In this document: in pieces, positions 46,647 to 58,525 of the stretch
Layout: each line of letters opens with the position of its first letter
Numbering within the stretch: position 1 is the first letter of the stretch
Assembly (NCBI GenBank): GCA_018398805.1
Contig: JAGFBZ010000855.1
Location: 1,736,001-1,800,000 of the forward strand
Direction of reading: 5' to 3'
DNA length: 64,000 nucleotides
Source of the DNA: Hirundichthys speculiger
Taxonomy: Eukaryota > Chordata > Actinopteri > Beloniformes > Exocoetidae
Translations under genes and position numbers: made by a program
The notes under the pieces: generated by a model
Seen by the model: only the letters and a program-made list of their open reading frames with translations
What the model was told of the DNA's origin: nothing
The model's database searches: none

Positions 46647-48016
46647 CAGTGGTTCTCAACCTTTTTGAACAAACCCCCCCCTGAGCCACCATGATGCTCT
46701 TAACGCCCCCTCCCCCCCCCCCAAAAAAAAAAAAAAAAAAAAAAAAGCGCATGTGTTTGAGTAAGCATGGATTTTAATTTGTGGAAATAACGTGGAAATA
46801 TTACTATAATACTGTAGTTTCACTGGGACCGAAACCTCTTCAGTTGATCTTCTGGACTGTGAGGCTGAATTTATCTTTTATGATTTTTTAATTTATCACA
46901 TTTGTAAATAAATTCTTGGAACCACGAAAAAAATACCACCACAGCGGAATTTGTTGAAAATCTGTTTTATTCGTAGGGTAACTGAAGACTCCAACAACAT
47001 CAAGCACACTTCACGTGAACAGCGTTGAATTAACCAATCAAAACCTGGAACCTGGAACCACTGCGTCAATTGACTTTTTTGCTAAGCACCGCCACCTTCC
47101 TAGTTACTGCTGCTAGGTTGAACAAACTTTCTGCTCCTGCGTTGAGGACTGGGTTAATTCGCTATTTTTCCGATGCCTATCATCGGTATTTATATTATAC
47201 TAGAATAACACCATGGTGGAATATTGCTGCTGGGGACCTGCAACAGTGACTCGCGGTGTCCAGAACATTTGGAGGGTGCATTTTTATTCCCTTTCCCAAG
47301 ATAAAACAAAGCCGGAAAAATGCAGTGTGGGTTCAGTTATGTGTCCGTCCACAGAAGCAACTGAACGTGGGGAAAGTTACACTGTGCCCACACCACCTTT
47401 TATGAATTTTTAATTCATCAAAGTTACACCGTGAGTTGTTTTCTGGCATGAGGGGTTATTCTTGATTTTCCTTATTGAGAAACCATTTTTCTGATTATGC
47501 CAACGTTACTTGAACATAGCATTCATTGGCGGTTATTCGGGTTTCAGTGGAAGCGAGCCACTACCGTGTTGACAAAAATATATATGTTATTGGGGCTATT
47601 CGTCACGATATCAGACTTATTGTTTTCATTGGTTGTTGAATGAAACCTGCGAAATGTGTTGGGAAGGGGTTTCTCTGTTGCTGTGTGTTTACGGGCGTTA
47701 CTATGGCAACTGATCCCGGCCGGCTCGTCTGATTGTGACGTACAGAGAAAAGGAGATTTTACCGGGTCATGGAAGCAGCAGACTCGGGGTTTTGGTCTCA
47801 GACAGCAGCTTTATTTTTTGAAAGAAAATCTGAGGACAACATTTTATTGAAAAATAAATAGATTTGCACTATAAAAAAAAACCTTATGAAACCATGGAAG
47901 TTTGAAAGAGTTCTCAACGCATGGCGCCCCTTATTTGTGTCTGAGCGCCCCCCTCTCAGCCCTAACGTTTCCAGCGCCCACCTAAAGGTTCAGAATTCCC
48001 CAGTTGAGAAACCCTA
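46647..48016. mobile_element. hAT (Charlie-type ends), composite with other element pieces
   Basis: Left end CAGTGGTTCTCAACC, right end (inverse) TAGGGTTTCTCAACTG; flanks atctagag / atctagac (46639-46646, 48017-48024). Inside: C and A runs (46698-46746); a plus ORF from 47213 starting MVEYCCWGPATVTRGVQNIW that resembles the beginning of a THAP zinc finger but loses the pattern; and an inverted piece (47438-47622) homologous to the hAT at 42221. Confidence 0.75.
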
Positions 48017-48024
48017 ATCTAGAC

Positions 48025-49041
48025 TGTGTGAGAGGAGAGTTATGAGAGAAAACACTTTTCTTCTAATCAGAATGTTCAGCCTGTGATGGTTAAAGTCACT
48101 GAGTTGAAACAGCAATATTGTACATATTAAAAACACACTTAAGCTTGTCAATTTCAGTAAATCTGTGCCTTTTCTTGTGATAAATTTAATAAATAAATAA
48201 ATAAAGTGATATGCAACTTTTTTTTTCATTTAGAAAACTGTCACAGAGAGCTTAACAATGTTCTGTCATGCTCCAAGCTGGCAGCTAATTAGGAATCAGT
48301 TTGCCAGACTACTTGGATCAAAATGCAATCAGTTGTGGTCTTAAAAATGTCAAGCAGGCGAGGCTACTATTAAATGAGCTTCACAGTTAATAAAATAACT
48401 TTTCATAAAGAAAACTGGACTTGTTTACAGTTTGTGGTTGGCTTGCAATTTCCCATAGGCCCTTGTGTTAAAAAATATACAACCAATTCATCCATGTCCC
48501 AATAAATGCTAGCCTCTGTTCTTCAACCTTTAGCAACAGCTCAAGGATGGAATTAACAACAGATACTATTACTAATTAAAACTGTACAGACCAGGATGTT
48601 TCTGCTCTTATTTGTCCACCTGTCTGAGGTAAATTACTGAACAGAGGCTTTGAGAAAATAGTGATTTATCTTTCAGTCTCTTCTGATGCTTACAATGTCA
48701 GGTTGTACCTGAAACATAAGGGCTATCATGCACTCTTCTAGCTATGCTGTACTTTTGCCCTGTGTGTAATGTACATTAAAGGGGACATATGGGGGAAAAA
48801 AAACAAACAAAAAAAAAACCAAACAACTTTCCCTGTACTTAAGGGCACATAATTGGGTGTCTAAAATGACTTTAGACACAAAAACATTTACATAACATAT
48901 TGTTTTCTGTCGCCATTAACTTTATTACATGATTTTGCACTACCAGTATTTTTTTTTAATATAACATCAATGGAAGCCACACTACAGAAAAACTTACTAG
49001 TAAACATCAAAACAACATTATCCTTATAACCAATGGCTTTT
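48025..49041. other. part of intron 1/2, possible short dispersed repeat
   Basis: Mostly unrecognised. From about 48777, ttaaaggggacatatggggg and the following A-rich run resemble a common fish repeat start, too diverged to name. Confidence 0.4.
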
Positions 49042-49057
49042 AACATTAGCCTCTAAA

Positions 49058-51377
49058 CTAGCAACATACTAGCAAAAGTCCTTGCATCACGTTTGGAGAA
49101 GGTCTTACCTAAGATAGTCCATAAAGATCAAGTAGGCTTTATAAAGGGAAGATCATCAGCTGACAATACAAGAAGATTAATGCATCTTATGTGGCTTAAC
49201 CACTCAGAAAATACTCAGAAAAGCGTGGCACTTTCACTAGATGCGCAGAAAGCGTTCGACTTAGTACAGTGGAATTTTCTGTTTAAAACTATGACAAATT
49301 TTGGCTTTGGCAATGTCTTTAGAGCATGGGTTAGTTTGCTATATCAGAACCCGAGAGCAGCAGTAATGACCAATGGTATGATGTCCTCATTTTTTGCAAT
49401 ATCTAGGGGCACTCGTCAGGGTTGCCCGCTATCCCCTTTGCTTTTTACAATGGTACTGGAACCTTTGGCTATTAAGATTAGGAAGGACCCAAATATTATA
49501 GGGTTGAAAGGGGTAGACAAAGAGACGGAACAGAAATTAATGCTGTATGCAGATGATATTTTGTTATTAATGAGTGACCCATCCACTTCTTTACCTGTAT
49601 TGATGGAGGTAATAGAATCATACTCAATGGTGTCTGGCTACAAAATAAACTGGGGGAAATTGGAGGCAATGCCAATAACAAAGACATGCTGTTCTCATAT
49701 GATAACTGGTTTTGGTTTCAAATGGGTTCCTACAGGTATGAAGTATCTAGGTGTGCGGTTGACTCAGAATTTAGAGGGGATTATGGCTTTAAACTATGAC
49801 CCCTTGCTCACAAAGATACAACATAATGTAGATAAATGGAAGCACCTTAAATTAACTCTGTGGGGAAAGGTGAATGTAATCAAAATGGTTGTAGCCCCTC
49901 AGTTCAATTACATATCTATGATGTTGCCCTTGAACATTCCAGAAATTATTTTCAGGAGATATGACAAAATTGTTAAGGACTTTTTGTGGGAAGGAAAAAG
50001 ACCCCGCATTAAAATGAGCAAAATGTGTGCCCCGAAAGATAAAGGAGGACTTGGGCTACCAGATGTGAAAATATATGACCTTTCTTTTGAAATGGCGCAA
50101 CTTGCAAAGCATTGGAGAAATACTGACTCAGGCCTGGACTGGGTCAAAATTGAACGGACCCTTGCCTCTCCATGCAAGCCCCTGGACATTCTTTCTCAAC
50201 GCTTTGGACTGAGACAGGAGCCGAACCCAGTGATTGAACACTCACGATATGTTTGGTGCAAAATCCATAAACTCCTGAAATTGTCGCACTACAGACAATC
50301 CTATGCATCATTGTTGAATAACCCGGACATTCGTATTGGGAGGAAAATTGTGTTTTGGAAACAGTGGCTTCCTAAAGGTATAGCAACAGTAAAAGATTTA
50401 TATATGGACGGACAGTTTATGTCATACTCTGATATGGTTGGAAAATACAATATTGAAGGGAAAGGACATTTTTGGAAGTATTTGCAAATCAGGCATTGTG
50501 TTGGGGACAAATTTAATTTTGATGAGAACCCTGTGCTTACTTACCTACAGCAATCACATGTCACCCATACTGCATCTGTGTGTTATAACTTGATGATTAA
50601 ACTGTCATAGTTTGAAATCAATTTGGCAGAGGGATCTAGGGGTCCACTTTGATGATGGTGAATGGTTGAAGATCATTTCAAATGTGGGTAAGAACATCAG
50701 AGAAGCAAGAGGAAAATTTATCCACCATAAGATAGTACACAGGTACTATTATACACCCTCTAGACTTCATAGGATGGGTATTGCTGTAGATAGATTATGT
50801 TGGAAGTGCAAAGAAAAAGATGGTACATATCTCCATATGCTTTGGAAGTGTTCTTTTGTTCACCCTTTTTGGTGTAAAATCCTTGGAATATTAGAGGATT
50901 GGATGGGTCTCTAACTGCCTGCTGATCCCAGACTTTGCTTACTTGGAGATAAGTCAGTGGTACCAAGCATAACAAAACAGGTATTTGTTGTTGTAAAACT
51001 CTGCTGTATAACAGCAGCAATAATTATTCTACGTAATTGGAAGTGTGTTAAAACCTTAGATTTAAAAGACTGGGTTAATGCAGTAATTGAAGCGGCCTCT
51101 TATGAGAGTATGCTTGAAAGACTGAATGATGAGAAACAAATGATTTGGGATGATATCTGGGTACATATGAAAGGTATATAAGATACATCTAACAGCAGCC
51201 GTTTTTCTACCCCCAATTAGTACTACTGTTATTTACTTAATCATATTTTCTGTTGGAAGATGTCAGGGTGGCGTATAGCAGAACTATGTTAAACAGGATA
51301 TTGTAATGTACTGTATGGACCTTTTTGTGTGGGTTTAAAGTTTGAACAATAAAAAACTTGAATTACAAAAAAAAAAA
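49058..51377 (+). pseudogene. 5'-truncated L1/Tx1-like LINE, ORF2 reverse transcriptase
   Basis: Insertion with a 16 bp target duplication aacattagcctctaaa (49042-49057 and 51378-51393) and a poly-A end (51366-51379). The reverse transcriptase starts within finger motifs (VHKDQVGFIKGRSSADNTRR) and includes SLDAQKAFDLVQW, GTRQGCPLSPLLF and the active-site box LMLYADDILLLMSD. The frame runs open 49063-50610, then a +1 shift to 50612-50914 with a Cys-rich C-terminal CWKCKEKDGTYLHMLWKC, one stop at 50912, and the ORF end at 51181. The endonuclease and ORF1 are missing. Two inactivating lesions only, so a fairly young copy. Confidence 0.92.
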
Positions 51378-51393
51378 AACATTAGCCTCTAAA

Positions 51394-52071
51394 AACAAAA
51401 CGTAGATAAATGGAGCAACAATAAAGCCAAGGGTTTATCGAGCAAATATATATTAAAAAAGGTGAGTTTAGTTATGTATTAACTTCACTAGTCTTTACAT
51501 TACATTCACTCTGCAATGTTTCTTAGCCTACCTTAATTTATTGCATAAATTGAACTGGCACTGTGCTGAAAAGAGGAATCAAACTGTCTGTTGATGTACC
51601 GTACAGGAGGGAAATTTAAGTATTTCAGAATAAAATAGTCAATCAGGTTTTTTCCCATTATTTTGATGTACTGTTCTGCATGCTCTTGGGCTGGATAGAG
51701 GGGTATTGCGTCTTTTTGGTATTTTGAGCAAAACATATCGCCAGCAGTTCTTAAAGACCTCAGGAAATAGTGTCAAATTGTGAAAGATGGCCATGATCTG
51801 AGTCCTTTAAGGTTGTTGATCCTAATTATACTGTATGCGTTACGGGAATATTAGCAGCTGATACGTAAAAATCAAATGGACCAATTTAGTTTTGGGCAAA
51901 TGTATACTTTGCTAGTACATATGCCACGACCTTGAAGGGAACCTAAAAAAAAAAAAAAAAAATTATGTAACAGAAATATTTGAGCATAGAGTAGTAGAAA
52001 CTTGTTACTCAGACAAAGCATCCACTGATGTGAATCATCCAGATCTTAAAAAAAGGAAATACAGTCAAGAG
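51394..52071. other. part of intron 1/2, nothing recognised
   Basis: AT-rich intron with an A run at 51944-51961. The short minus ORF at 51533-51736 has no motif. Confidence 0.5.
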
Positions 52072-52079
52072 CAGTTAAT

Positions 52080-52876
52080 TAGGGGTGCAATGGTACAGGT
52101 GACTCACGGTAGGGTCCATACCGCGGTTTTTGTGTCACGATTTCAGTACGGATTTGGTACAGTTTCAGACCACCCGCTACACTAAGATACCCCAAGATAC
52201 CAAGTTTGTAGACAGCGCAACTCGCATGTCGGTGCATAAAAGAGCACGTCCAAATGGCATAAATATGCGTCCACCTGGTCACATGTGGACGTGCACAAAC
52301 GGCTCTACCTCTTGATTACACATCACCGTATTACTTGCATACTTTTTTGTTCTCTTGAGGTCAGAGGATATCTGGTCAGCAGTTGTGGTCTATATCAGAA
52401 TAGTCACGGCCAGACACGTCAGTCTGTACAGCTGTGGCATGATCTCATTCAGATGTCTGCTGTGGAGGAAACCAAGGAGATCTTTGTCAAGCTAGAAAAG
52501 GTTGGATGCGGGAATTTATTTCCGATATGTCTGAAACTGTTGGTAGTCGAGGAGGGACAGGAATGCGCATCCAATGATTCGTTCTGCAGCACCAAGACGC
52601 ACAACTGGTAACAATTGGATCTTACGCAGGTAAGATCGTGGGTCTATGAGCTGTAGCCAACCGGCCAAAGTGTGATAGGCTGGTCACTGTGAGTCAGCGG
52701 AGGCGAGTGGACATTGACATGCAGTGGCAAGCCTGTTGCCTAAAAGGCACGCACGCTCAAGTGCAAGTCCAATGCAAAGTTATTGGAACAAAAATAGCGC
52801 AGGACATGAAAGCATATTGTCCCGCGCAGGTCGTACCGAACGGTTCGGTATTTTACTGAGTACCGTTGCATCCCTA
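52080..52876. mobile_element. hAT-type MITE (797 bp)
   Basis: Ends TAGGGGTGCAATGGTACA and (inverse) GAGTACCGTTGCATCCCTA; 8 bp flanks cagttaat / cagttgac (52072-52079, 52877-52884; two mismatches). Subterminal cggttcggtat motifs resemble those of the element at 43558, so the two belong to related hAT groups. No recognisable transposase; ORFs across it have no domain. Confidence 0.8.
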
Positions 52877-52929
52877 CAGTTGACCTGCATAAGGCTGGAG
52901 AGAGATGCAAAAGAATTTCAACGTGTTTA

Positions 52930-53600
52930 GACATCCATTGGACCACATCTAGACCAAGGAGCATGCCTGGGTGACTGGAGTGGGGGGTAGCTCTGAGGCC
53001 CTCCTTGTTGGCCTGGTGCCTCTTTTCTGTTCCATGTTCTCCAGGCCTGGGGGTGCGCCCCTTTTCTGCCACGGTGTAGCGGCACAGGTGGGGGGGCTCT
53101 CTCTCCTCACCCTCGTTTGTGCCTCTGGCATTGCCAGTTTACTCTGTGTACTCTGGCTGCACCAGCTGTTGCCCTTTGTGGATTCCAGACCCAATCACCT
53201 TCTCTCGGCTCTAGGATATGGTGGGCTGTGCGCCCAAGTCTCGCCTGTGGCTGTGGGGGGGACTGGCCAGACTGGACAGTGCCTGTGCACTAGTGGAAGT
53301 TTGATGAATAACACTGGCCCAACACACCAGCACCAACTGCGAGCCAGTCTCTAACTGTTGCTGTGGCCAGTGGTTGATGCTGTGCCAGTGCTGTAGGTCA
53401 ACAACATTGCTATATGTCTGGCTGATGGGCTACGTATGGCGAGGAGGGGGTGGGATTGCAGCAAACATCACAATACAAACATCTACACACTCCGCACACA
53501 CACACCATCACTGTGGCTTTGTCCTTTTGTGCTTCACTCTCAGTGAGTTTAGTCCTCTCTGATAGAACCAGGATGTCAGCTGTCAATAAAATGTTAGATC
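52930..53600. repeat. GC-rich unclassified repeat-like segment
   Basis: Markedly G- and C-rich (ggcctggtgcctcttttctg, gtggctgtggggggg) relative to its AT-rich surroundings. It resembles low-complexity 5' regions seen in some fish LINEs, but neither end nor coding sequence identifies it. ORFs on both strands are composition artefacts. Confidence 0.35.
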
Positions 53601-53804
53601 AGACTGTCAAAGAGGGTTAGTCAGGGACACATTCACTTTCACTCACACCTAAGCACAGAAAAAGTAACATCTACTGTAATCCCAATTTGCATAAACAGTA
53701 TATCAGATTTTAAGAAAGGTTATGCCCTAGTCCGCAATAACCATTTATATGCAAAGAGCTGCTAAAAACAAACAAACAAAAAAAAGATCAATTGTCTAGT
53801 TACC

Positions 53805-54122
53805 GGGCAGCACAGTGGCTTAATGGTCAGCACTGTTGCCTCACAGCAAGAAGGTTCCTGGTTCGAACCTCAGCAGGGGCCTTTCTGTGTGGAGTTTGCA
53901 TGTTCTCCCAATGCTTGCGTGGGTTTCTTCCGGCTACTCTGGCTTCCTCCCACAGTCCAAAGACATGCACGTTATTGCCATCACCAATTTATCTTCTTAC
54001 AACACCAAGTGGCCCAAACACACACCAGCATAGATGCATGTGGAAGACGGTGCCAAGATGTAATACCCCCATCCCAAGATACTGAACAATGGCTAGAGTT
54101 AAAAACAAACAAGCAAAAAAAA
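53805..54122 (+). mobile_element. V-SINE / DANA-like SINE
   Basis: A tRNA-like head gggcagcacagtggctta (A box) and ggttcgaacct (B box), followed by the conserved V-domain core ctgtgtggagtttgcatgtt ... gtgggtttcttccggc ... cacagtccaaagacatgca, then an A-rich tail. This core is characteristic of vertebrate V-SINEs. It sits at the truncated right end (3' end) of the minus-strand LTR element. Confidence 0.85.
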
Positions 54123-54134
54123 CATCTTTAAGTT

Positions 54135-54747
54135 CCAGACATGATAATGCCTCAGCCAGAACCTTATCCCTACCAGTAATGTGCTGAATCTCAATTTTAA
54201 ACTCCTCCAAATAGAGACTCCAACTGATTAGACATCTCCTGTGATTGCACATACGATGTAGGAAGACCAGAGGGTTTTGGTCAGTGTAAATCAGAGGTCT
54301 TTAACCCTGGTCCTTGTGACCCCCTATCCAGCAGGTTTTAGAGATTTCCCAGGACTAGGGTTGAAGACCTCTGGTGTAGACAATCACCAGATCTTTGGAA
54401 GACTTGACATGGACTTGAAAATGTTCCAGAGCCATGAGTAAAGCCAAAGCTTCCTTCTAAACAGTCAAGTACCACTTCTGATGGTGATCCAACCTCTTAA
54501 AGAAGTAAGACACCAGGTGATCAACACCATCCAATCCCTCTTGCAGCAACATTGCCCCCACCCCTATATCACTGGCATCCACAGACATCTTCAATTGCTT
54601 ATCAAAGGATGGTGTAGCAAGAACCGGAGCGCAAAGCAGGTTCTTCATCTGCTCAAAAGTTACCTGACAAAACTCAGTCCACACAAAAGGCACTTTTGGG
54701 CACAAACGGTCCATTATAGGAGATGCCGTACCAGCAAAGATTTTCAC
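54135..54747 (-). pseudogene. RNase H pseudogene (Gmr1-like element)
   Basis: KVPFVWTEFCQVTFEQMKNL, then MSVDASDIGVGAMLLQEG (first catalytic Asp block intact) and FFKRLDHHQKWY. After the small hAT insertion come WSLYLEEFKIEIQHITGRDK and VLAEALSCLE, where the family has VIADALSR. The reading ends at the V-SINE. Confidence 0.8.
54292..54373. mobile_element. 82 bp hAT-type MITE inside RNase H
   Basis: Inverted ends CAGAGGTCTTTAACCC and (inverse) CAGAGGTCTTCAACCC, with 8 bp flanks gtgtaaat / gtgtagac (54284-54291, 54374-54381; two mismatches). Excising it restores the RNase H reading order. Confidence 0.75.
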
Positions 54748-54779
54748 AAGATCCCCTGTAAAAACTGACCTCGTCCTAG

Positions 54780-55960
54780 CTCAGTGCAGTTAACTGGAAC
54801 AGGAAAGGTCACAATATTCTCCACCTTTCCCTGAACATGCTGCACTTGACCAGTACCAACCACTTTGCCTAGAAAGGTTATGGTCACCTCAGTTAGCTTA
54901 TTTAAGATGACAAAACACTTCAAAAATGTTCTACACATTCAGCCCATATATTGGAATACACCACGAAGGTTGTCTTTCTAAACTTTGCAAAAAGAAAAAT
55001 CCGACAGCATGACATTCATCAAGTACTGAAAGGCTGCAGGTGCATTCAATCAATCAATCAAAACTTTATTAAGGACACAAATCATATACGGTCCATAGAG
55101 AACAAGAGCAGTAAATAAATAAATAGATCATCAGTAAAAGCAGAATAGGAACAAATTCAAATAAGATAAAATTACGTACAAAGATTAAAATAAAATAAAA
55201 TATACCAATGCTTATACATTTACATACAAGCAAGATTTCCAGTGGCTCCACATTCTAGAGCTAAACCTGACTGCGCTCAGCTCAGGATTAACAAGCGTCC
55301 CAATGATAAGATTAACAGATCTTAGCATTCTACACATACATTGATAAATCAAGTTTCTTATCACGGCAGAGCAGGAAGGAACACCAACACTGGCAAACAT
55401 CATACTAGCACTACATCTTCTTGGAGCTTTAAAAGTAACCTCATGCTGTCATTGTAAGCCACGGTCAGTCTGTGGAAGGTGGCTTTTTTGTAATGACACC
55501 ACCATACCATGACTTCATATGGCAGGAAATTATCTGGTGTTACAAAGGCTGAGATTTCCTTAGCACGATCAGTTAATGGCACCTGCCAATAGGCCTTCAG
55601 TAAATAAAACTTGGACATAGACTTTGCACCATCACCCAGCCTACTTTGTCCTGAATATGTGGCAAAGGAAAGCAATAAAGTGTCATCATATTTGTTTTTC
55701 TAAAATCTGTACAAAAATAACCGTCACTGGTAGACTTAAACAAACAGGAGGAACTCCATGCACTGAAATTAGGTGCAGCTATACCATGAACTGACATCTA
55801 CTCAACCTGTTGTTTAAGCCGGTGCCACTTATCCCCAACAGACATGATAGGGGTGCTGTTTAATGGTGCGAGGCAATATCAACATCAATGTTGTGTTTCA
55901 GGACTGCTGTCTGCGAAGGGTCTACTGAAAACAAAGAAAAATTAGGGTTTAACATTTCCA
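54780..55960 (-). pseudogene. reverse transcriptase pseudogene (Gmr1-like element)
   Basis: Pieces in order: HLVEMLNPNFSLFSVDPSQT linker, SAWSSSCLFKSTSDGYFCTD, FRKTN, FPLPHIQDKV, KFYLLKAYWQVPLTDRAKEI, SAFVTPDNF, then an interruption (about 55036-55515), then NAPAAFQYLMNVML and, after a gap where the YLDD box should be, ITFLGKVVGTGQVQHVQGKV. The catalytic YLDD segment was not found. Clearly Ty3/gypsy-type. Confidence 0.75.
55036..55420 (-). repeat. LINE 3' tail inserted in reverse transcriptase
   Basis: In minus sense the segment ends aataaagttttgattgattgattg, the (ATTG)n tail of a non-LTR element. It interrupts the RT between ISAFVTPD and NAPAAFQ. The upstream limit is uncertain (another 100 bp to about 55515 also does not fit RT). 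Family not determined. Confidence 0.55.
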
Positions 55961-56239
55961 CTAAGTGTTGTAGCTCCAAAAGATGTGCCAAATGCACTGG
56001 CAAATTACTCATTACTGCAGTTTGATAGTTGAGTCAGTGCTTTGAATAAAACCCCACCTCCTTCATCAGCGCAAAACCGTGAAGAAGCAGTTTCGTCACT
56101 AAACAGTGGTTCAGGGACAATGTGTGACAAGACAAGGAACTTTAATTTCAGCACTGGACAGTTCCACTGGTGACAAAGGAGCAGAGCTGCATTCCAAACA
56201 TGGTTTAAACATTAATGTGACACAAACAAACTCTTTGCA

Positions 56240-57340
56240 GACAATCAGGTATATAATTATAAAAAAAATCCATCATCTACTTTCCTCTGGATCAAACATG
56301 GCCCAGAAAACAAACTTGAAGACTTGAACCAGGTACAGGCAGCAGTACTAATGCTTTATCATGCTTTATCACCAGGCTTAAACTCTCTAACTTTTGAATT
56401 TTTATCAAACCAAGACTTCATTTTTGTTTGTGCCATCTGAAAGTTATCCATTGCAATTTCACAAACACGCTGGAGCTCAAGTCTGAAATGACATACATAG
56501 TCCAACAGATTCTGTTCATCACTGGACAACCACTTTTCTTTTAGAAGCTTCAAAGGACCATGCACAGTGTGTGGAAAGACAAGCTCAGAAGGACCAAATC
56601 AAGAGATTCCAGAACAGCAACAATCTGCTAATGTGCTCCCTCATCCCACACTTTTTTAAACTCCTGTATGACAGTATGTGTCCAGCATAGTTTTAGGTGT
56701 CTGATGCGCATCCCGACTTTCTGGATGATAAGCGCTAGAATGGCAATGCTGGATTCCAAGCTTCTTCAAAACTTGCGCAAACACCCTTGACATAAAAATT
56801 ACTGCCCTGGTCAGTTTACAGAACTTTAGGAAAAGCAAATAGTAAAAAAATAATAATGTTGTCAATGTTTCAACGACCACTGGAGGTGTAATTTGACGCA
56901 CAGAGAAAACTCCTAGAAAGTGGGTTGCAGTACACATGACAGTTATTAAGAACTTGTTCCCAGACTTCGTTCGAAGCAAAAGGACCCACACAATTAACCA
57001 GCACTTGTTAAAACAGTTTACATACAGCTGGAAGTGGATACAGATAAGAGAGAGGACTTGCTTGGTTGGGCTTCCCAGAATCTTGACACCAATGACAAGT
57101 CTCACAATGATACTTAATGTCACCTTTTATTCTCGGCCAATAAAAATGTTGCAAAATGCAGTAGTAAGTCTTTTTAATGCCTAGATGACCTGCCAAAGAA
57201 GTATCATGAGCCAACTTGAATATTTTACTGCAATATGAAGGAGGGAGAACAATCTGTGTAACTACACCCCAGTCTTCAACAGGGGAGACATTCAGTGTTC
57301 ATCTGAGCATCGGTAAATCATCCTTCAAAAAATAACCAGT
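56240..57340 (-). pseudogene. integrase pseudogene (Gmr1-like element)
   Basis: H2C2 zinc domain: LAHDTSLAGHLGIKKTY, then CETCHWCQDSGKPNQ (about 57225-57080). Core domain 57123-56656: KSGNKFLITVMCTATHFLGV and SSAYHPESRDAHQT, where the usual catalytic Glu segment after HPES is damaged. C-terminal part: MHGPLKLLKEKWLSS to FKPGDKA (56565-56359) and RVCLCHINV near 56220. Stops separate the pieces. Confidence 0.8.
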
Positions 57341-57479
57341 GGACTTGGACTCAACTTCATTATCTAACACTGAAAGATCATACAAAGACGGCAAAGACTC
57401 AGACTCTCCTTACGCAGAGATGCAACAGCGCCACCATAACCAGAGCAATCAGGAAAAGGATTAATGCGTAAGGACATTC

Positions 57480-58280
57480 ATCCACAAGAGCTGTAGCTTT
57501 AGACATTTTATGTTCATTCAAATAAGTGGCAGCAAAATCTTTAATGTGACATGATGTAAACCATATCTCAAAAGTATTTCTTTCTCATGAGCAAATTCAA
57601 CATAAGTTTAATGCGGGCACTTTCTCAGTCTGCGAAATATTTGACAACAGTCCTCTGGCACTAATTCATATGCCTTCAACACTTTGAAAGCTTTCACTTT
57701 ATCATAATTCAGATTATCCTCTGTGGAAAAAGAAGACTATGCTACCAGGGCTTTACCATGGAGAACGTACTGCAGCATCAGAGGCTAAACATCCTTTGAC
57801 CATTTTAACTAGAGTGCCACACATTCAAAGAAAATGAAAAATGCATCTACCTCCTTCTTGTTTAAAGGGTCAAACGAGACAAATGTTTCTACTGACATCA
57901 GGATCAGAAATGATTACTTGTGGCGCAGTTGCACCAAGCTCCTGTTCATGCAAACAAATTTCTAATTTCTGAGCCTTAACCTCCAACTGCTTAGTTTCCA
58001 GTTTACTTGGAAGTTGAGAGATTAAGAATTCAAACTCTTTTAATCTCACTGCATCCTCTAAATCCGTGTGCTTTGGAGTAGGCACAGTTTCCAGGGAATG
58101 TAAGATGCCCTTTTCAAGAAAAGCTTCAATTAAGTTAGTCTTAATCACCTGCTTCTTCAGCTCCTGTGACACCACTTTCAGATCAGCCATGAGCAACAAA
58201 ATGTCCTTAGTACATCTATCAAGCACATCTTTTGAAGGAGCACACAGAAAATCAGGAAGACTAAATTCCATCATAAGCAT
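57480..58280 (-). pseudogene. gag pseudogene of the Gmr1-like element
   Basis: An ATG at 58280 opens 136 codons: a helical leucine-rich start (MEFSLPDFLCAPSKDVLDRC) and a Lys/Glu/Gln-rich coiled coil (QLPSKLETKQLEVKAQKLEI). After a frameshift near 57870 come capsid-like stretches: KKEVDAFFIFFECVAL, NYDKVKAFKVLKAYELVPED, TYVEFAHEKE. Stops at several points. This layout matches gag of fish gypsy elements. Confidence 0.7.
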
Positions 58281-58500
58281 ATAACTAACTCAACAAAGGT
58301 GAAACAGGACAATACTCAAATACTCAAAGTTCACACTAAATATGTGAATTAGACAGTGTAACAAATATCTACAAGAAGGTTTGAGATTTAAGAAAAATAA
58401 ATTGAGCCCCTATTGGATAATAAAAAAAATGATTTAAAAAAAAGACAGGGTCTTTAAATAAATCCTCAAAATATGAAGAACTAATAAGAATGCATATGAA

Positions 58501-58520
58501 TTCCCAGATGAGCCCCCAAT
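58501..58520 (-). other. primer-binding site, tRNA-Pro-like
   Basis: TTGGGGGCTCATCTGGGA, five bases downstream of the LTR in element sense, differs by two C/T changes from the proline-tRNA primer site pattern TGGGGGCTCGTCCGGGA. Confidence 0.7.
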
Positions 58521-58525
58521 GTATA

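Noticed and set aside
47213..47413. Functional THAP-domain gene
   Set aside because: Only the first residues resemble THAP; the Cys-x-x-Cys and AVPTIF-like core is lost and the piece sits inside a hAT composite.
52949..53354. Long ORFs on both strands
   Set aside because: Caused by GC-rich low-complexity sequence with few stop codons; no domain or splice context.
53805..54122. Candidate tRNA gene (A and B boxes)
   Set aside because: The boxes belong to a V-SINE; there is no cloverleaf acceptor stem and a SINE core follows.
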